DNA from: Brucella haematophila
GTDB lineage: Bacteria > Pseudomonadota > Alphaproteobacteria > Rhizobiales > Rhizobiaceae
Reading direction: 5' to 3'
Length of the DNA stretch: 64,000 nucleotides
Assembly: GCF_005938105.1 (NCBI RefSeq)
Contig: NZ_VCPE01000001.1
Coordinates: 248,001 to 312,000 of the forward strand
The position numbers and the translations under genes are program-made. The notes under the pieces were generated by a model. That model did not search any database and had not been told where the DNA came from. It saw only the letters and a list, made by a program, of their open reading frames with translations. Of the stretch, positions 35,476 to 44,706 are shown one piece after another (position 1 is the stretch's first letter; each line of letters begins with the position of its first letter).

Positions 35476-36563
35476 GCGGGCTTGTTGTTTCCATAAAGGG
35501 CCGCAATGGCAAGTTCGCCGTTGAAGCCGATTTTGCAGCGGGCGGTGGTGTAACTGCTCTGTTCGGTCATTCGGGAGCAGGCAAGACCACGCTTTTGAAA
35601 ATGATTGCCGGAACGCTGCGCCCCGAAAGCGGACGTATTGCCGTTGGCGATTTTGCGCTGTTCGACGCGGATAAGGGCATCAATCTGCCGCCGGAAAAGC
35701 GACGCATCGGCTATGTGTTTCAGGAAGCCCGTTTGTTTCCGCATATGAGCGTCAAGCGCAACCTGACCTATGCACGCTGGGCAGGCCACCGGCAGGCCAC
35801 GCGTAATTTCGACGAGGTGGTGAAGCTTCTCGGCATCGAACCGCTTCTCGACCGTCGTCCACCCACGCTTTCCGGCGGCGAGCGCCAGCGTGTCGCCATC
35901 GGTCGTGCACTATTGTCCGATCCGGCGCTGCTGCTGCTCGATGAGCCGCTTTCCTCGCTGGACCATGCGCGCCGACAGGAAATATTGCCCTTTATCGAAC
36001 GGCTGCGTGACGAAAGCCATGTGCCGATTGTCTATGTCAGCCACGAGATAGACGAAGTGGCGCGGCTTGCTGATGAAATCGTGCTGCTTTCCGGCGGCAA
36101 GGTGACGGCAAGCGGCGAAGCGGCGGAGATATTTCCGCGCATCGGGGCAGATCCAGCCATGAGCGGCGAGGGTAGCGGCGTGCTTCTGGAAGGCACGGTC
36201 GCATCCTATGACGAGAACTATAAGCTGGCCGAGATCGACCTGGGCGGTGCGTCGTTCCAGTTGACGGATACGGGTCTGAAGCTGGGCATGCATGTGCGCC
36301 TGCGTGTGCGGGCGCGGGATGTTTCTCTGGCCCGTGTCGCGCCGGATGCGATCAGCATTCGCAATGTGCTGCCGGTCACGATTACGGGCATCGAGGCAGG
36401 TGAAGGCCCCAATGCGCATGTCTCTCTCGACTTTCAGGGGCGGTATCTGGGTGCGCGCCTGACACGTCGTTCGGTGGACGATCTTGGCTTGCGGACAGGC
36501 GACCGGGTGGTTGCGCTGGTCAAGGCCGTCTCGGTCGATCGGGCCGCCATTCGAGAAAAATGA
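35472..36563 (+). CDS. modC: Molybdate ABC transporter, ATP-binding protein
   Basis: ATPase that drives molybdate import. 363 residues: Walker A GHSGAGKTT (about 32-40), signature LSGGERQR, Walker B ALLLLDEPLSSLD, switch histidine in YVSHEIDE, and a C-terminal TOBE/Mop domain (about 292-355) that senses molybdate. The start codon overlaps the modB stop (ATGA). Last gene of the operon. Confidence 0.96.
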   Translation: MSGLVVSIKGRNGKFAVEADFAAGGGVTALFGHSGAGKTTLLKMIAGTLRPESGRIAVGDFALFDADKGINLPPEKRRIGYVFQEARLFPHMSVKRNLTYARWAGHRQATRNFDEVVKLLGIEPLLDRRPPTLSGGERQRVAIGRALLSDPALLLLDEPLSSLDHARRQEILPFIERLRDESHVPIVYVSHEIDEVARLADEIVLLSGGKVTASGEAAEIFPRIGADPAMSGEGSGVLLEGTVASYDENYKLAEIDLGGASFQLTDTGLKLGMHVRLRVRARDVSLARVAPDAISIRNVLPVTITGIEAGEGPNAHVSLDFQGRYLGARLTRRSVDDLGLRTGDRVVALVKAVSVDRAAIREK

Positions 36564-36646
36564 AACGGCTACAATAATCTGGTTTGCGCGGCCCGGCTTT
36601 TATGCTCCTGTCGTTCCCGAAATGGGAGGCCCTTCCGGGTAATGAC

Positions 36647-37324
36647 ATGAGTGATTTGCAGAACTGGACCCCACGTCCAAGGCCGGAACGAAAAGTGCTG
36701 GAAGGCCGCTATGTGCGCCTGGAGCCGCTTGATCCGCAAAAGCATGGCGACGAGCTTTTCGCGGCGTCATCGGTGACCGATGCCGACCAGCGTTTCACCT
36801 GGTTGTTCGAATTTCCGCCCGCGACCCGCGCCGAGTTCGAGCCTTGGCTGGAGAAGGTTTCGAAAAGCGAAGATCCGCTGTTTTATGCCGTCATCGACAA
36901 GGCCAGCGGTAAGGTGGCCGGTCGCCAGACCCTGATGCGCATCGACCCGGTCCATGGTGTGATCGAGATCGGCAATATCTATTGGGGGCCGCTGATTTCG
37001 CGCAAGCCGGCAGCGACGGAAGCACAGTTTCTGTTCATGCAATATATCTTCGATGAGCTTGGCTATCGTCGCTATGAGTGGAAGTGCAATAACGACAACG
37101 CGCCTTCCAAGCGCGCAGCGGAGCGTTTCGGTTTCACCTTCGAGGGAATTTTCCGCCAGCATATGGTGGCCAAGGGCAAGAACCGCGACACGGCATGGTA
37201 TTCGATCATCGACAGCGAATGGCCTGCGCTGAAGAAAGCCTATCAGGCATGGCTTGCACCGGAAAACTTTGATAGTGACGGCCAGCAGATAAAAAGGTTT
37301 GAGGAGTTCCGCAATCTTGGCTGA
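36647..37324 (+). CDS. GNAT family N-acetyltransferase (RimJ/RimL-like)
   Basis: A 225-residue acetyltransferase. The N-terminal part GRYVRLEPLDPQKHGDELF and the acetyl-CoA core (VHGVIEIGNIYWGP, ATEAQFLFMQYIFDELGYRRYEWKCNNDNAPSKRAAERFGFTFEG) match the RimJ/RimL branch, which acetylates protein N-termini or small amines. The substrate is not known. The ATG at 36647 suits the family; the best purine run is 18 bases upstream, so the start is moderately certain. Its last bases overlap the next small gene. Confidence 0.85.
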   Translation: MSDLQNWTPRPRPERKVLEGRYVRLEPLDPQKHGDELFAASSVTDADQRFTWLFEFPPATRAEFEPWLEKVSKSEDPLFYAVIDKASGKVAGRQTLMRIDPVHGVIEIGNIYWGPLISRKPAATEAQFLFMQYIFDELGYRRYEWKCNNDNAPSKRAAERFGFTFEGIFRQHMVAKGKNRDTAWYSIIDSEWPALKKAYQAWLAPENFDSDGQQIKRFEEFRNLG

Positions 37325-37523
37325 ACCGCAGAAAAGCCATCCGGCCATCGCCGCCGCCGTCATCCTGATCGGTTTCGGTGTGCTCGCTTATTTCGTGCCG
37401 AGCATCATGCTGGCGCTGGGCGCGCGCTCGCATGTGGCAGCAGCGATCTTCGCAGTTGTTTTCGTACTGGGCTTCTTCGTCATTTTCTGGCTTCGCGCGC
37501 GCAGTCAGAAAAAGGAACGATAG
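37317..37523 (+). CDS. Small two-helix membrane protein
   Basis: A 68-residue product, MAEPQKSHP at the start, with two membrane segments (about 11-31 and 37-57) and a basic C-terminus (RARSQKKER). I place the start at the TTG 37317, with GAGGAG ten bases upstream, overlapping the stop of the acetyltransferase gene by eight bases. No family was recognised. Tight coupling suggests the two are made together. A hairpin follows. Confidence 0.6.
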   Translation: MAEPQKSHPAIAAAVILIGFGVLAYFVPSIMLALGARSHVAAAIFAVVFVLGFFVIFWLRARSQKKER

Positions 37524-37524
37524 T

Positions 37525-37547
37525 CTGCACTAACAACGTTAGTGCAG
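37525..37547. terminator. Hairpin between convergent genes
   Basis: A perfect 10-bp stem CTGCACTAAC/GTTAGTGCAG (37525-37534/37538-37547) with a 3-base loop spans the stop codon of the TRIC gene. The T-tail is weak (GTCTTT). Confidence 0.6.
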
Positions 37548-38177
37548 GTCTTTCGTATAGACGAATTTGGGCATGCTCCAGTTGAAGCGCAGCGCCAGAA
37601 GACGCAGAACAAGCCCTGCCGCCATCGCCACGAAGGCGGCGGGGCCTTGCGGGACATTCAGGTAAAGACCGCCAAGATAAATGCCGCCGGTAACGACCGA
37701 TACGGTCGCGTAGAGTTCCGAACGGAACAGCAGCGGGACATCATTGCACAGCACATCGCGCAGAACACCGCCGACGCAGCCGGTGATCATGCCCGCTGCA
37801 ATGACGATGATGATCGGCATATTCATGCCAAGTGCAACACCACAGCCAATCACCGTGAACACCACCAGACCGATGGCATCAAGAAAAAGAAACATCTGCC
37901 GCAGGCGGTGCATATAGCGCGCGACGAGGATGGTGGCCAAAGCCGCAAAACCTGTGATCACCAGATAGCTTGGATGCTGCACCCATGACAGTGGATGGTG
38001 ATTGAGCAGAACATCGCGCACCGATCCGCCGCCAAGCGCGGTAACGCAGCCGAGCAGGAAAACACCAATCCAGTCCATCTCGCGGCGTCCCGCAGCCAGC
38101 GCCGCGGTCATCGCTTCAGCGACGATGGCGGTGATATAGAGCACGTGAATGAGTTCTTCGCTTTCCGCGCCGCTCAT
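37539..38177 (-). CDS. TRIC/UPF0126 (YicG-like) cation channel family protein
   Basis: A 212-residue inner-membrane protein with seven predicted helices and two repeats of the family motif, GCVTALGGGSVRDVLLN (about 43-59) and GMITGCVGGVLRDVLCNDVP (about 130-149). Members of this family are homologous to trimeric intracellular cation channels and have been shown to conduct monovalent cations; an older suggestion is glycine transport. Monocistronic and convergent with the small membrane protein gene. Confidence 0.88.
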   Translation of the reverse strand: MSGAESEELIHVLYITAIVAEAMTAALAAGRREMDWIGVFLLGCVTALGGGSVRDVLLNHHPLSWVQHPSYLVITGFAALATILVARYMHRLRQMFLFLDAIGLVVFTVIGCGVALGMNMPIIIVIAAGMITGCVGGVLRDVLCNDVPLLFRSELYATVSVVTGGIYLGGLYLNVPQGPAAFVAMAAGLVLRLLALRFNWSMPKFVYTKDLH

Positions 38178-38295
38178 GCGTTGTTCCTAGTCTGATTGCT
38201 CAGACGCAGTATTGGCCTCTATCCGGATAAGATTTGATAAACAGGACCGATATTGTTGGATAATCGAGCGTAAGGGTAAGGGCGGATGAAGCTGC

Positions 38296-39054
38296 TCAGC
38301 GGTTGGATTTGTGAATGCTCGCGAAGATATTGGCTGCGAGATAGCTTTCGTCGAAACTGCAAATCTGCATGAGTGCCGTCCGGTTCAGGAACTTCACCTC
38401 GTTATTTCGGAATGTCAGCAGATTGTCCTCGCGCAGTTCCCTCAGCATTCGATTGGTGTGGATCGGCGTCAGTCCGAGCGCGTCGGCCAGCTCACTTTGG
38501 GTGATGGGGCAATAGAAGCCGTTCTCGTCGCCAGTGCCATTGGCCCGGGCACGATAGCCGAGTTCCAGAAGAAGATGCGCAACACGCGAGATTGAGGCGC
38601 GCCTTCCCAGGCTGATCAGGTGCTCCAGCAGGATGGTGCGCTGGCGCGCTGTCATTTCCATGAAGGCCATGGCCAATCGCGCCGATTTCAGCATGTTTTC
38701 GACCAGCGTATCGAGATTGATTTCCAGCACCGAGATATCGGTGATGGAAAACAGCGTGTAATAGTTGAAGCCCAATCCCGTGCGGAAACCCAGAAGGTCG
38801 CCCTTCATCGGAAAATCGAGAATCTGCCTGTCGCCATTGGGCAGATCGCGATAGATGCAGCACCACCCGCTATTGATGATGAGCACCGAATTCGTCCAGT
38901 CACCTTGTCTCGATATGATTGTATGCGGTGAATAGTGTCTGGTCGAAACCGGCATCGATCGCAGAACATTAAGGTCATTTGCCTCGAAGGTCGCATCGAT
39001 GGGTGGATTCTTGAGAAGATTGAGCAGCGTGTTGTCTTCGTTATTCAGCCCCAT
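38296..39054 (-). CDS. Crp/Fnr family transcriptional regulator
   Basis: About 252 residues: an N-terminal cyclic-nucleotide-binding fold (YSPHTIISRQGDWTNSVLIINSGWCCIYRDLPNG, about residues 40-75) and a C-terminal winged HTH with the recognition region ITQSELADALGLTPIHTNRMLRELR. The Fnr iron-sulfur cysteine cluster is absent. The cAMP-contacting motif is not clearly kept, so the ligand is unknown. The start is uncertain: ATGs at 39111, 39072 and 39054 are all in frame without a strong ribosome binding site; I use the last because the domain begins soon after it. Confidence 0.88.
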   Translation of the reverse strand: MGLNNEDNTLLNLLKNPPIDATFEANDLNVLRSMPVSTRHYSPHTIISRQGDWTNSVLIINSGWCCIYRDLPNGDRQILDFPMKGDLLGFRTGLGFNYYTLFSITDISVLEINLDTLVENMLKSARLAMAFMEMTARQRTILLEHLISLGRRASISRVAHLLLELGYRARANGTGDENGFYCPITQSELADALGLTPIHTNRMLRELREDNLLTFRNNEVKFLNRTALMQICSFDESYLAANIFASIHKSNR

Positions 39055-39111
39055 CGGCGTTACCCGGTGCATGGTTTGGATATCAGGATGATTGCCCGGC
39101 TCATCCTGCAC

Positions 39112-39411
39112 GAAATCGCGTCATATTGGATGACAAGCTTCCGTGAGGGGCAATGATTTGGCAAGGGGGCATTTTCTACCACTAATTGGGTAGAATAGCG
39201 GATACACTCTAAACCATATTTCTATTCGCCCGTTAATCTAGGTTAATGACAGCCCGGGGGAGTTCGGCAATAATTTAGGAAAATAAGATATATAAAAGAA
39301 CTTAGGGCGACTGAATACAATCATAAAATAGAACATCATGTAATCCACATGTTTAATGAAGGTTAGACATGGAGACGGATTGCGTTCTTGAAAAATTCAG
39401 AGGGCGTTAAA
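39112..39411. other. Divergent intergenic region with a short leader ORF
   Basis: About 300 AT-rich bases between the Crp/Fnr gene and the LuxR-type gene. A 13-codon ORF (METDCVLEKFRGR, 39369-39410) ends one base before the LuxR-type start and could be a leader peptide. No clear promoter boxes or palindromes were recognised. Confidence 0.5.
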
Positions 39412-40182
39412 ATGAATATTTCTGCACAGTTCAAGGATAAGGAAGAGAGCCTCAACTCTCGCAACATGTATACGAGCCGCATTGCTGATCAGCGCGACTA
39501 TACCAAGGAACGGGAACAGTCTCTGGTTGTCATCATAGACAGCCGCGCACTGGATCGCGAGTGTCTGGCGCATGGACTGACCAATAATTGCGCCGATATG
39601 GCCATTGCAACTTTCAGTTCATTCGAACAATGGCAACATCAGCGTCGCAGCCGGACCGCATCCGCAGTGCTCTTCAATGTGGGCGGACAGAAAGTATCCG
39701 ACCCGGCGGTCGGCAATTATCTCAAGTCTCTCGTCGCCGAATGCGCGCCTGCGCCGGTGATCATTCTCGCCGACAAGGAAGAAATATCGCAAGTCGTTCG
39801 CGCGCTTGAGCACGGGGTGAAGGGCTATATCCCGACGTCGGTCAATCTCAATGTCTGCATCGAAGCGCTGCGTCTCGCCATGGCGGGCGGCACCTTCGTG
39901 CCAGCGAGCAGTGTTCTGGCTCTCCGCCATGCAACGGAGACGGGTGCGCAGCGTATTCAGCCATTGGGCGGCATGTTCACGCAGCGCCAGGCCGAGGTCG
40001 TCAATGCATTGCGTCGCGGCAAGGCCAACAAGATCATCGCATATGAGCTGAAGCTCCGCGAAAGCACTGTGAAAGTGCATATTCGGAATATCATGAAGAA
40101 GCTCAAGGTCACGAACCGCACGGAAGTCGCCTGCATCATTAACGAGCTGTTCCCTTCGGAAACCTCATTTTCCGAACTGTAA
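39412..40182 (+). CDS. LuxR-type regulator with degenerate receiver
   Basis: 256 residues. The N-terminal part (about 36-160) resembles a response-regulator receiver (SLVVIIDSRALDRECL...PVIILADKEEISQVVRALEHGVKGYIPT). The phospho-acceptor position is N89 (VLFNVGG) and the conserved Lys-Pro is absent, so it is unlikely to be phosphorylated. The C-terminal LuxR HTH (about 188-245) is complete: FTQRQAEVVNALRRGKANKIIAYELKLRESTVKVHIRNIMKKL. ATG at 39412 has AGAGGG six bases upstream. Placed directly before the polysaccharide export genes, it probably controls them. Confidence 0.87.
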   Translation: MNISAQFKDKEESLNSRNMYTSRIADQRDYTKEREQSLVVIIDSRALDRECLAHGLTNNCADMAIATFSSFEQWQHQRRSRTASAVLFNVGGQKVSDPAVGNYLKSLVAECAPAPVIILADKEEISQVVRALEHGVKGYIPTSVNLNVCIEALRLAMAGGTFVPASSVLALRHATETGAQRIQPLGGMFTQRQAEVVNALRRGKANKIIAYELKLRESTVKVHIRNIMKKLKVTNRTEVACIINELFPSETSFSEL

Positions 40183-40226
40183 GCAACGTTAAGTCCTAGC
40201 TGATCTTCCCGTGAAGGAGCACTGTT

Positions 40227-42356
40227 GTGATTATCTCCGACGTTTCGTCAGGAAGCGCGCGGCAGCCGGTTGCCGACCTTCTGGATACTGTTAAGCGCAG
40301 AAAACTGATGCTGACCGTGCCCGTTCTGGTGGGCATAGGGGTTGGTTGTCTGGGCTACATGAATGCTCCTGTCTCCTATGTTTCGGAGGCGGTGGTTGTT
40401 CTGGATATGCGGCGCTTGCAGGCGCTTCCAAGCGAAAGTGCCATTACGCCGCTGCCGCAAGATAGTCCGGTTTTGCGTTCAGAGCTGGATATCATCAATT
40501 CGCGGATGATGGCGCGCAAGGTGATCGATATTTTGCAGGCGGACGGCGTCACGGTGCCCCCCGCAGCCACACCGAATAGCGACGCCGCTGCACGTGAGCG
40601 GGATCAGATCGATCTTCTGCTTTCGCGGTTGCAGGTTACCAATGACGGCCGGTCCTACACGATTTTCATTTCGTATCGGGCATCCGATCCGGTCTATGCG
40701 GCGAAGGTCGCCAATGCGTTCGCGAACGCCTATCTCGACCATCAGGTGGATGTTCAGCAATCGGCGGCCAAGCGCGTCAGCGAGTGGCTGGGTGAAAAGC
40801 TTGTCACATTGCGCAACGATCTCGAAACAGCCGAACGGGCTGCGGAAGATTTCAGGCAGAAATCCGGTCTGGCGGGCGATCAGGGGCAGATGACGTTTCA
40901 GGCGCAGCGCGTTGCGGCTTTGAATACGGAGATTGTCGCGGCAACCGGGGCTGTGTCTTCGGCAGAGGCTCGATTGCAGACCGCACAGGCGCTGAAAGGA
41001 AGCAGCGATGCACCGGCCTTGGCTGAAGTTCTGGCGTCTCCGGCGATCCAGCAATTACGCAATGAAGAGGCGCGTGTTGAGCGCCAGCTTGGTGAATTGC
41101 AGACAAATGGCGCCGTGAAGAGCGCCGAGATACCTGTTTTGACGGCAGAGCGCGACGCGCTGCGGCAGCAGATTGTTGGACAGGTTGACCAGATCGTGCA
41201 AAGCCTCGGCAATGAAATCCAGATCGCCCGGCAAAGGCGGACCAGTCTTGAGCAAGCGTTGAAGGCCGCAGAAGCTGACCTTGCCAGCGCCAATCAGGCG
41301 CAGGTGACGGCGGCACAGCTCGACCGCGAAGCCAATGCCAGCCGCGTTGTCTATGAAAGTTATCTGACGCGATACAAGCAGCTGATCGAGCAGGATGGTA
41401 TCGCCTCGGCGGAAGCGCAGCTTATTTCCAGTGCAGAACCGGCCATGGCCAAGGCAAGCCCGAAACTGATGAACTGGCTGTTGCTGGGCATCGGTCTGGG
41501 TGGGCTTTTCGCCGTTGCCGGTACGATGCTGAAGGAAACCTTCGACCGGATCAGGCCAGCCCAGACCTCATCGCTGGCCTTGCCGGGCATTCCGGCTGCC
41601 ACCTTGTTGCCCAACACGCCACGCTTGACCGTACCGCTGTTGATCAATGGCGGGCTGGACCCGGCCAGCGCTTTTGGTCGTGCGATCAAGTCTGTGCATG
41701 ATCGTTTGCGGGTTCTGACGCGGGGGCGTGATTCACTTGCTTTGTCGGTGATTTCGCTATCCGATGCCGATAGCAAAAGCCTTGTGATCACCGCGCTCGC
41801 CCAACAGTTTGCCGCGAGCGGTGTATCGATTGCGGTGATCGATGCGACCAACGGCCAGTCAGGCCTTTGTGCGGCTTTCGGTCTGCCCATCGGGGATTTG
41901 CAGCCACCCGCTACAGCCAAAAAGTTGAGCGGAGCGGCGCTGATCCACGACCATGGCTCCGGTATCGATATTATCAGACCGCACCAGCCAGCGCTGGAAG
42001 GCGACTGGCTGAGTGGGCTCATTGCGCAGTTGCGCGCCGATCACAAGATCATCCTGGTGGATTTACCGCCCTTCAAGGAAGACAAGCGGTCGATTTTGAT
42101 GTCGCGCGCTACGGATACAGCGCTTCTTGTGGTCAGCGATGACCGGCGCGATTCCAGCGCAACCAATGCGCTGGTGCAGACGCTGGCATCTTTTGGCCGC
42201 AAGCCCGCGCTCGCTGTCGTCAGTCAGGCCCCGGCCATCTATGCCGGGCGGGTGACAAGCACGCTGGCAACGGTCCGCGCCCTGTTTTCCGGGCTGTTCA
42301 AGCGCCGCAGCCGAACGCCGGATCTGGCGCCGGATCAAAACCAGAGACAGGTTTAG
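40227..42356 (+). CDS. Wzc/GumC-like polysaccharide co-polymerase with a lost kinase P-loop
   Basis: 709 residues. Wzz-type domain: a first membrane helix near 28-46, a long periplasmic part with coiled coils (about 190-390), and a second helix near 414-435. The C-terminal cytoplasmic domain has the fold of bacterial tyrosine kinases (CpsD/CapB), but Walker A is SLSDADSKS (about 510-518) in place of GxxxxGK[S/T]. Walker A' is IDATNGQS, Walker B is ILVDLPPF, and no tyrosine-rich tail is present. I infer a chain-length/export scaffold without kinase activity. GTG at 40227 is the start, 7 bases after AAGGAG. Followed 15 bases later by the export protein gene. Confidence 0.9.
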   Translation: MIISDVSSGSARQPVADLLDTVKRRKLMLTVPVLVGIGVGCLGYMNAPVSYVSEAVVVLDMRRLQALPSESAITPLPQDSPVLRSELDIINSRMMARKVIDILQADGVTVPPAATPNSDAAARERDQIDLLLSRLQVTNDGRSYTIFISYRASDPVYAAKVANAFANAYLDHQVDVQQSAAKRVSEWLGEKLVTLRNDLETAERAAEDFRQKSGLAGDQGQMTFQAQRVAALNTEIVAATGAVSSAEARLQTAQALKGSSDAPALAEVLASPAIQQLRNEEARVERQLGELQTNGAVKSAEIPVLTAERDALRQQIVGQVDQIVQSLGNEIQIARQRRTSLEQALKAAEADLASANQAQVTAAQLDREANASRVVYESYLTRYKQLIEQDGIASAEAQLISSAEPAMAKASPKLMNWLLLGIGLGGLFAVAGTMLKETFDRIRPAQTSSLALPGIPAATLLPNTPRLTVPLLINGGLDPASAFGRAIKSVHDRLRVLTRGRDSLALSVISLSDADSKSLVITALAQQFAASGVSIAVIDATNGQSGLCAAFGLPIGDLQPPATAKKLSGAALIHDHGSGIDIIRPHQPALEGDWLSGLIAQLRADHKIILVDLPPFKEDKRSILMSRATDTALLVVSDDRRDSSATNALVQTLASFGRKPALAVVSQAPAIYAGRVTSTLATVRALFSGLFKRRSRTPDLAPDQNQRQV

Positions 42357-42370
42357 TTTAGGAGGGGGCC

Positions 42371-43618
42371 ATGCCGAAAATTCCATATAAGCGTCGTTTC
42401 GCCCGCCATTTACATGCATCGGTGTTTTCCGCGATGCTGTTCCTCGGCGCGGGCAGCATGGCGCTGGCCGACGGGCAGATTTATCGCATCGGTTCCAATG
42501 ATGTCTTGCTGGTCACGGTCTACGGCCAGCCTTCGCTGACCGGGCTTTATCCTGTCGATGTGGATGGAAACATCGGCTATCCCGTTGTCGGCAGCATTCC
42601 CGTTCGCGGTCTCACGACAACTGAAATCAGCGAGAAGATCGCAGCGTCTTTGTCGCAGCATATTCCGGGCCTGACGGTGACGGCGACGATCAACCAATAT
42701 GCGCCGGTCTTTGTCGTGGGTGATATCAAGGCACCCGGCAAATACGAGTATCGGCCGGGCATGGTTGCGCTGGAGCTGATGGCGCTGGGTGGTGGCGCAG
42801 GCAAGGGCGAAGCGCCTGCCGTAACTGCCGGTATGCAATTGATTGCCGCACAACAGGAATATTCCGATCTGCAATTGCAGATTTCCGCCCAGACAATCCG
42901 CCGGGCGCGCTTGGCTGCGGAACTGCAGGGAACCGATTTTGACTACACGCCATCGCAGCAGTCCAACGTATCAAAAGACGATCAGGTGATGGTTCAGCAT
43001 ATGCTGGAGGGCGAGCGGACACTGTTCGATGTGCGTCGCAACAATATGAAAGCCGAACGGCAGGCGCTTGAGGCGCAGGTCTCAAGCTACGGCGACGAAA
43101 TCAACACCCTGCAGGAAAGCATCAAGCTGCACGATACGGAAATCCAGCTCTTGCAGGAAAATGTCGATTCCAGCCGGTCGCTGGTCGATCGTGGCCTCGC
43201 GGCCAAGTCGAACCTGCGTGATCAGGAGCGTGACCTGTCGGCGACACGCCGTGATGCGCTGGAGTTGGCTTCGTTTCTGGCACGGGCACGGCAAAACCAG
43301 CTCGCCATGCAGCAGCGCATCGCCAATCTGGAAGAAGTCCGGCGCAGCGATGCGGCAACCAGCTTGCAGGAAGTCGATCTCAATCTGGCGCGGATGGAAC
43401 GGCGCAGCGGTGCCCAGATACAAACCATGGCGGAAATCGCCAAGTCGTCCGGCAATATCTCGTCAGCCGATATGCGAAAGAAACTGATCTTCACAATCAG
43501 CCGCAACGTAAACGGCGCGTTTCAGGATATTATCGGTAACGAACGGACGGAAATCAAACCGGGCGACATTCTGCGTATCGAACTCGATATGAGCAAAATC
43601 AACACGTCGCCGTCGTAA
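42371..43618 (+). CDS. Polysaccharide export protein, ExoF/Wza-like
   Basis: 415 residues: signal peptide (cleavage near SMALA), Poly_export domain (about 36-110, YRIGSNDVLLVTVYGQPSL...VDGNIGYPVVG), an SLBB domain (VFVVGDIKAPGKYEYRPGM, about 115-133), then a long helical coiled-coil part (about 160-350) and a C-terminal SLBB-like stretch. This layout is like rhizobial ExoF rather than short Wza. It should form the periplasmic/outer-membrane conduit with the Wzc-like protein. GGAGGGGGCC lies just before the ATG. Second gene of the export operon. Confidence 0.9.
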   Translation: MPKIPYKRRFARHLHASVFSAMLFLGAGSMALADGQIYRIGSNDVLLVTVYGQPSLTGLYPVDVDGNIGYPVVGSIPVRGLTTTEISEKIAASLSQHIPGLTVTATINQYAPVFVVGDIKAPGKYEYRPGMVALELMALGGGAGKGEAPAVTAGMQLIAAQQEYSDLQLQISAQTIRRARLAAELQGTDFDYTPSQQSNVSKDDQVMVQHMLEGERTLFDVRRNNMKAERQALEAQVSSYGDEINTLQESIKLHDTEIQLLQENVDSSRSLVDRGLAAKSNLRDQERDLSATRRDALELASFLARARQNQLAMQQRIANLEEVRRSDAATSLQEVDLNLARMERRSGAQIQTMAEIAKSSGNISSADMRKKLIFTISRNVNGAFQDIIGNERTEIKPGDILRIELDMSKINTSPS

Positions 43619-43635
43619 GCCAGTTCACATCTGGA

Positions 43636-43683
43636 ACCCTCGTGCTTCGAGACGGCGCTGCGCGCCTCCTCAGCATGAGGGGT
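43636..43683. repeat. Rhizobiales-type CCTCATGCTGAGG palindromic repeat
   Basis: ACCCTCGTGCTTCGAGACGG and CCTCCTCAGCATGAGGGGT form an imperfect hairpin between the convergent export and fcl genes. Repeats of this pattern are abundant between genes in Rhizobiales. It may double as a transcription end. Confidence 0.65.
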
Positions 43684-43722
43684 GTTGATGCAACATCAGT
43701 GAAGGGGGATCGGTCGCGGTCA

Positions 43723-44706
43723 CTATGCCGCGACGGCTTCAGCGTTTTCTTCCACCCAGGCGGAATAGACAGCGCGCAAGCCGTCTTCGAGGCTGATGCG
43801 CGGCTTCCAGCCGAGTGCGGCCATGCGAGATGTGTCGAGAAACTTGCGCGGCGTGCCGTCCGGCTTGCTCAGATCGTGCTCGAACCGGCCCTCATAGCCC
43901 ACAACACGGGCTATCAGCAGCGCCAGATCCCGGATCGAGATTTCCTCGCCGGAGCCGATATTGACGGGCTCGAATCCATCGTGAAACTGCAAGAGATGCA
44001 GGCAGGCATCGGCCAGATCATCGACGTGCAGGAACTCGCGCAGCGGCGTGCCGCTGCCCCATAATGTCACCTGTTCAGCGCCCATGATCTTGGCTTCATG
44101 GATCCTGCGCAGCAGCGCTGGCAGCACATGCGAAGTCTTCGGGTCGAAATTGTCATTCGGGCCGTAAAGATTGGTCGGCATCGCCGTCATGAAGCGGTCG
44201 CCGAACTGGCGCGCGCAAGCTTCGGCATATTTCAGCCCGGCAATCTTGGCGATGGCATAGGCCTCATTGGTCGCTTCAAGCGGCCCGGTCATCAGGGCGT
44301 CTTCGGTCAGCGGCTGCGCCGCGTCGCGTGGATAGATGCAGCTTGACCCCAGCCAGAGCAGGCGTTCAACGCCAGTCTGGTGCGCCGCGTGGATGACATT
44401 CATGCCGATGGCGAGGTTGTCATAGAGAAAATCGGCGGGTGACTGCGCATTGGCGAGAATACCGCCGACATGGGCTGCGGCGATGATGATAACGTCTGGC
44501 CTGCGACCCGTGATGAAGTTCTCGGTCGGTCCCTGACGGGTCAGGTCCAGCGCGCTATGCGCTGCGGTGATGATGTCGCAATCCGTGCCGTGCAAACGGC
44601 GCAGGATGGCTGAACCGACCATACCGGTGTGACCCGCAACAAAGACCTTTTTGCCAGCCAGTGAATAGACCGGTTCTGTGGTTACATCATTGTCCGTAGA
44701 AGTCAT
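43723..44706 (-). CDS. fcl: GDP-L-fucose synthase
   Basis: Epimerase/reductase that turns GDP-4-keto-6-deoxymannose into GDP-L-fucose with NADPH. 327 residues; Rossmann motif [14 protein letters not shown] (about 25-38), [12 protein letters not shown] near 121, catalytic Tyr/Lys in [14 protein letters not shown], and [13 protein letters not shown]. The start overlaps the end of gmd by 20 bases, so the pair is translationally coupled. Supplies fucose to the locus. Confidence 0.95.
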   Translation of the reverse strand: MTSTDNDVTTEPVYSLAGKKVFVAGHTGMVGSAILRRLHGTDCDIITAAHSALDLTRQGPTENFITGRRPDVIIIAAAHVGGILANAQSPADFLYDNLAIGMNVIHAAHQTGVERLLWLGSSCIYPRDAAQPLTEDALMTGPLEATNEAYAIAKIAGLKYAEACARQFGDRFMTAMPTNLYGPNDNFDPKTSHVLPALLRRIHEAKIMGAEQVTLWGSGTPLREFLHVDDLADACLHLLQFHDGFEPVNIGSGEEISIRDLALLIARVVGYEGRFEHDLSKPDGTPRKFLDTSRMAALGWKPRISLEDGLRAVYSAWVEENAEAVAA

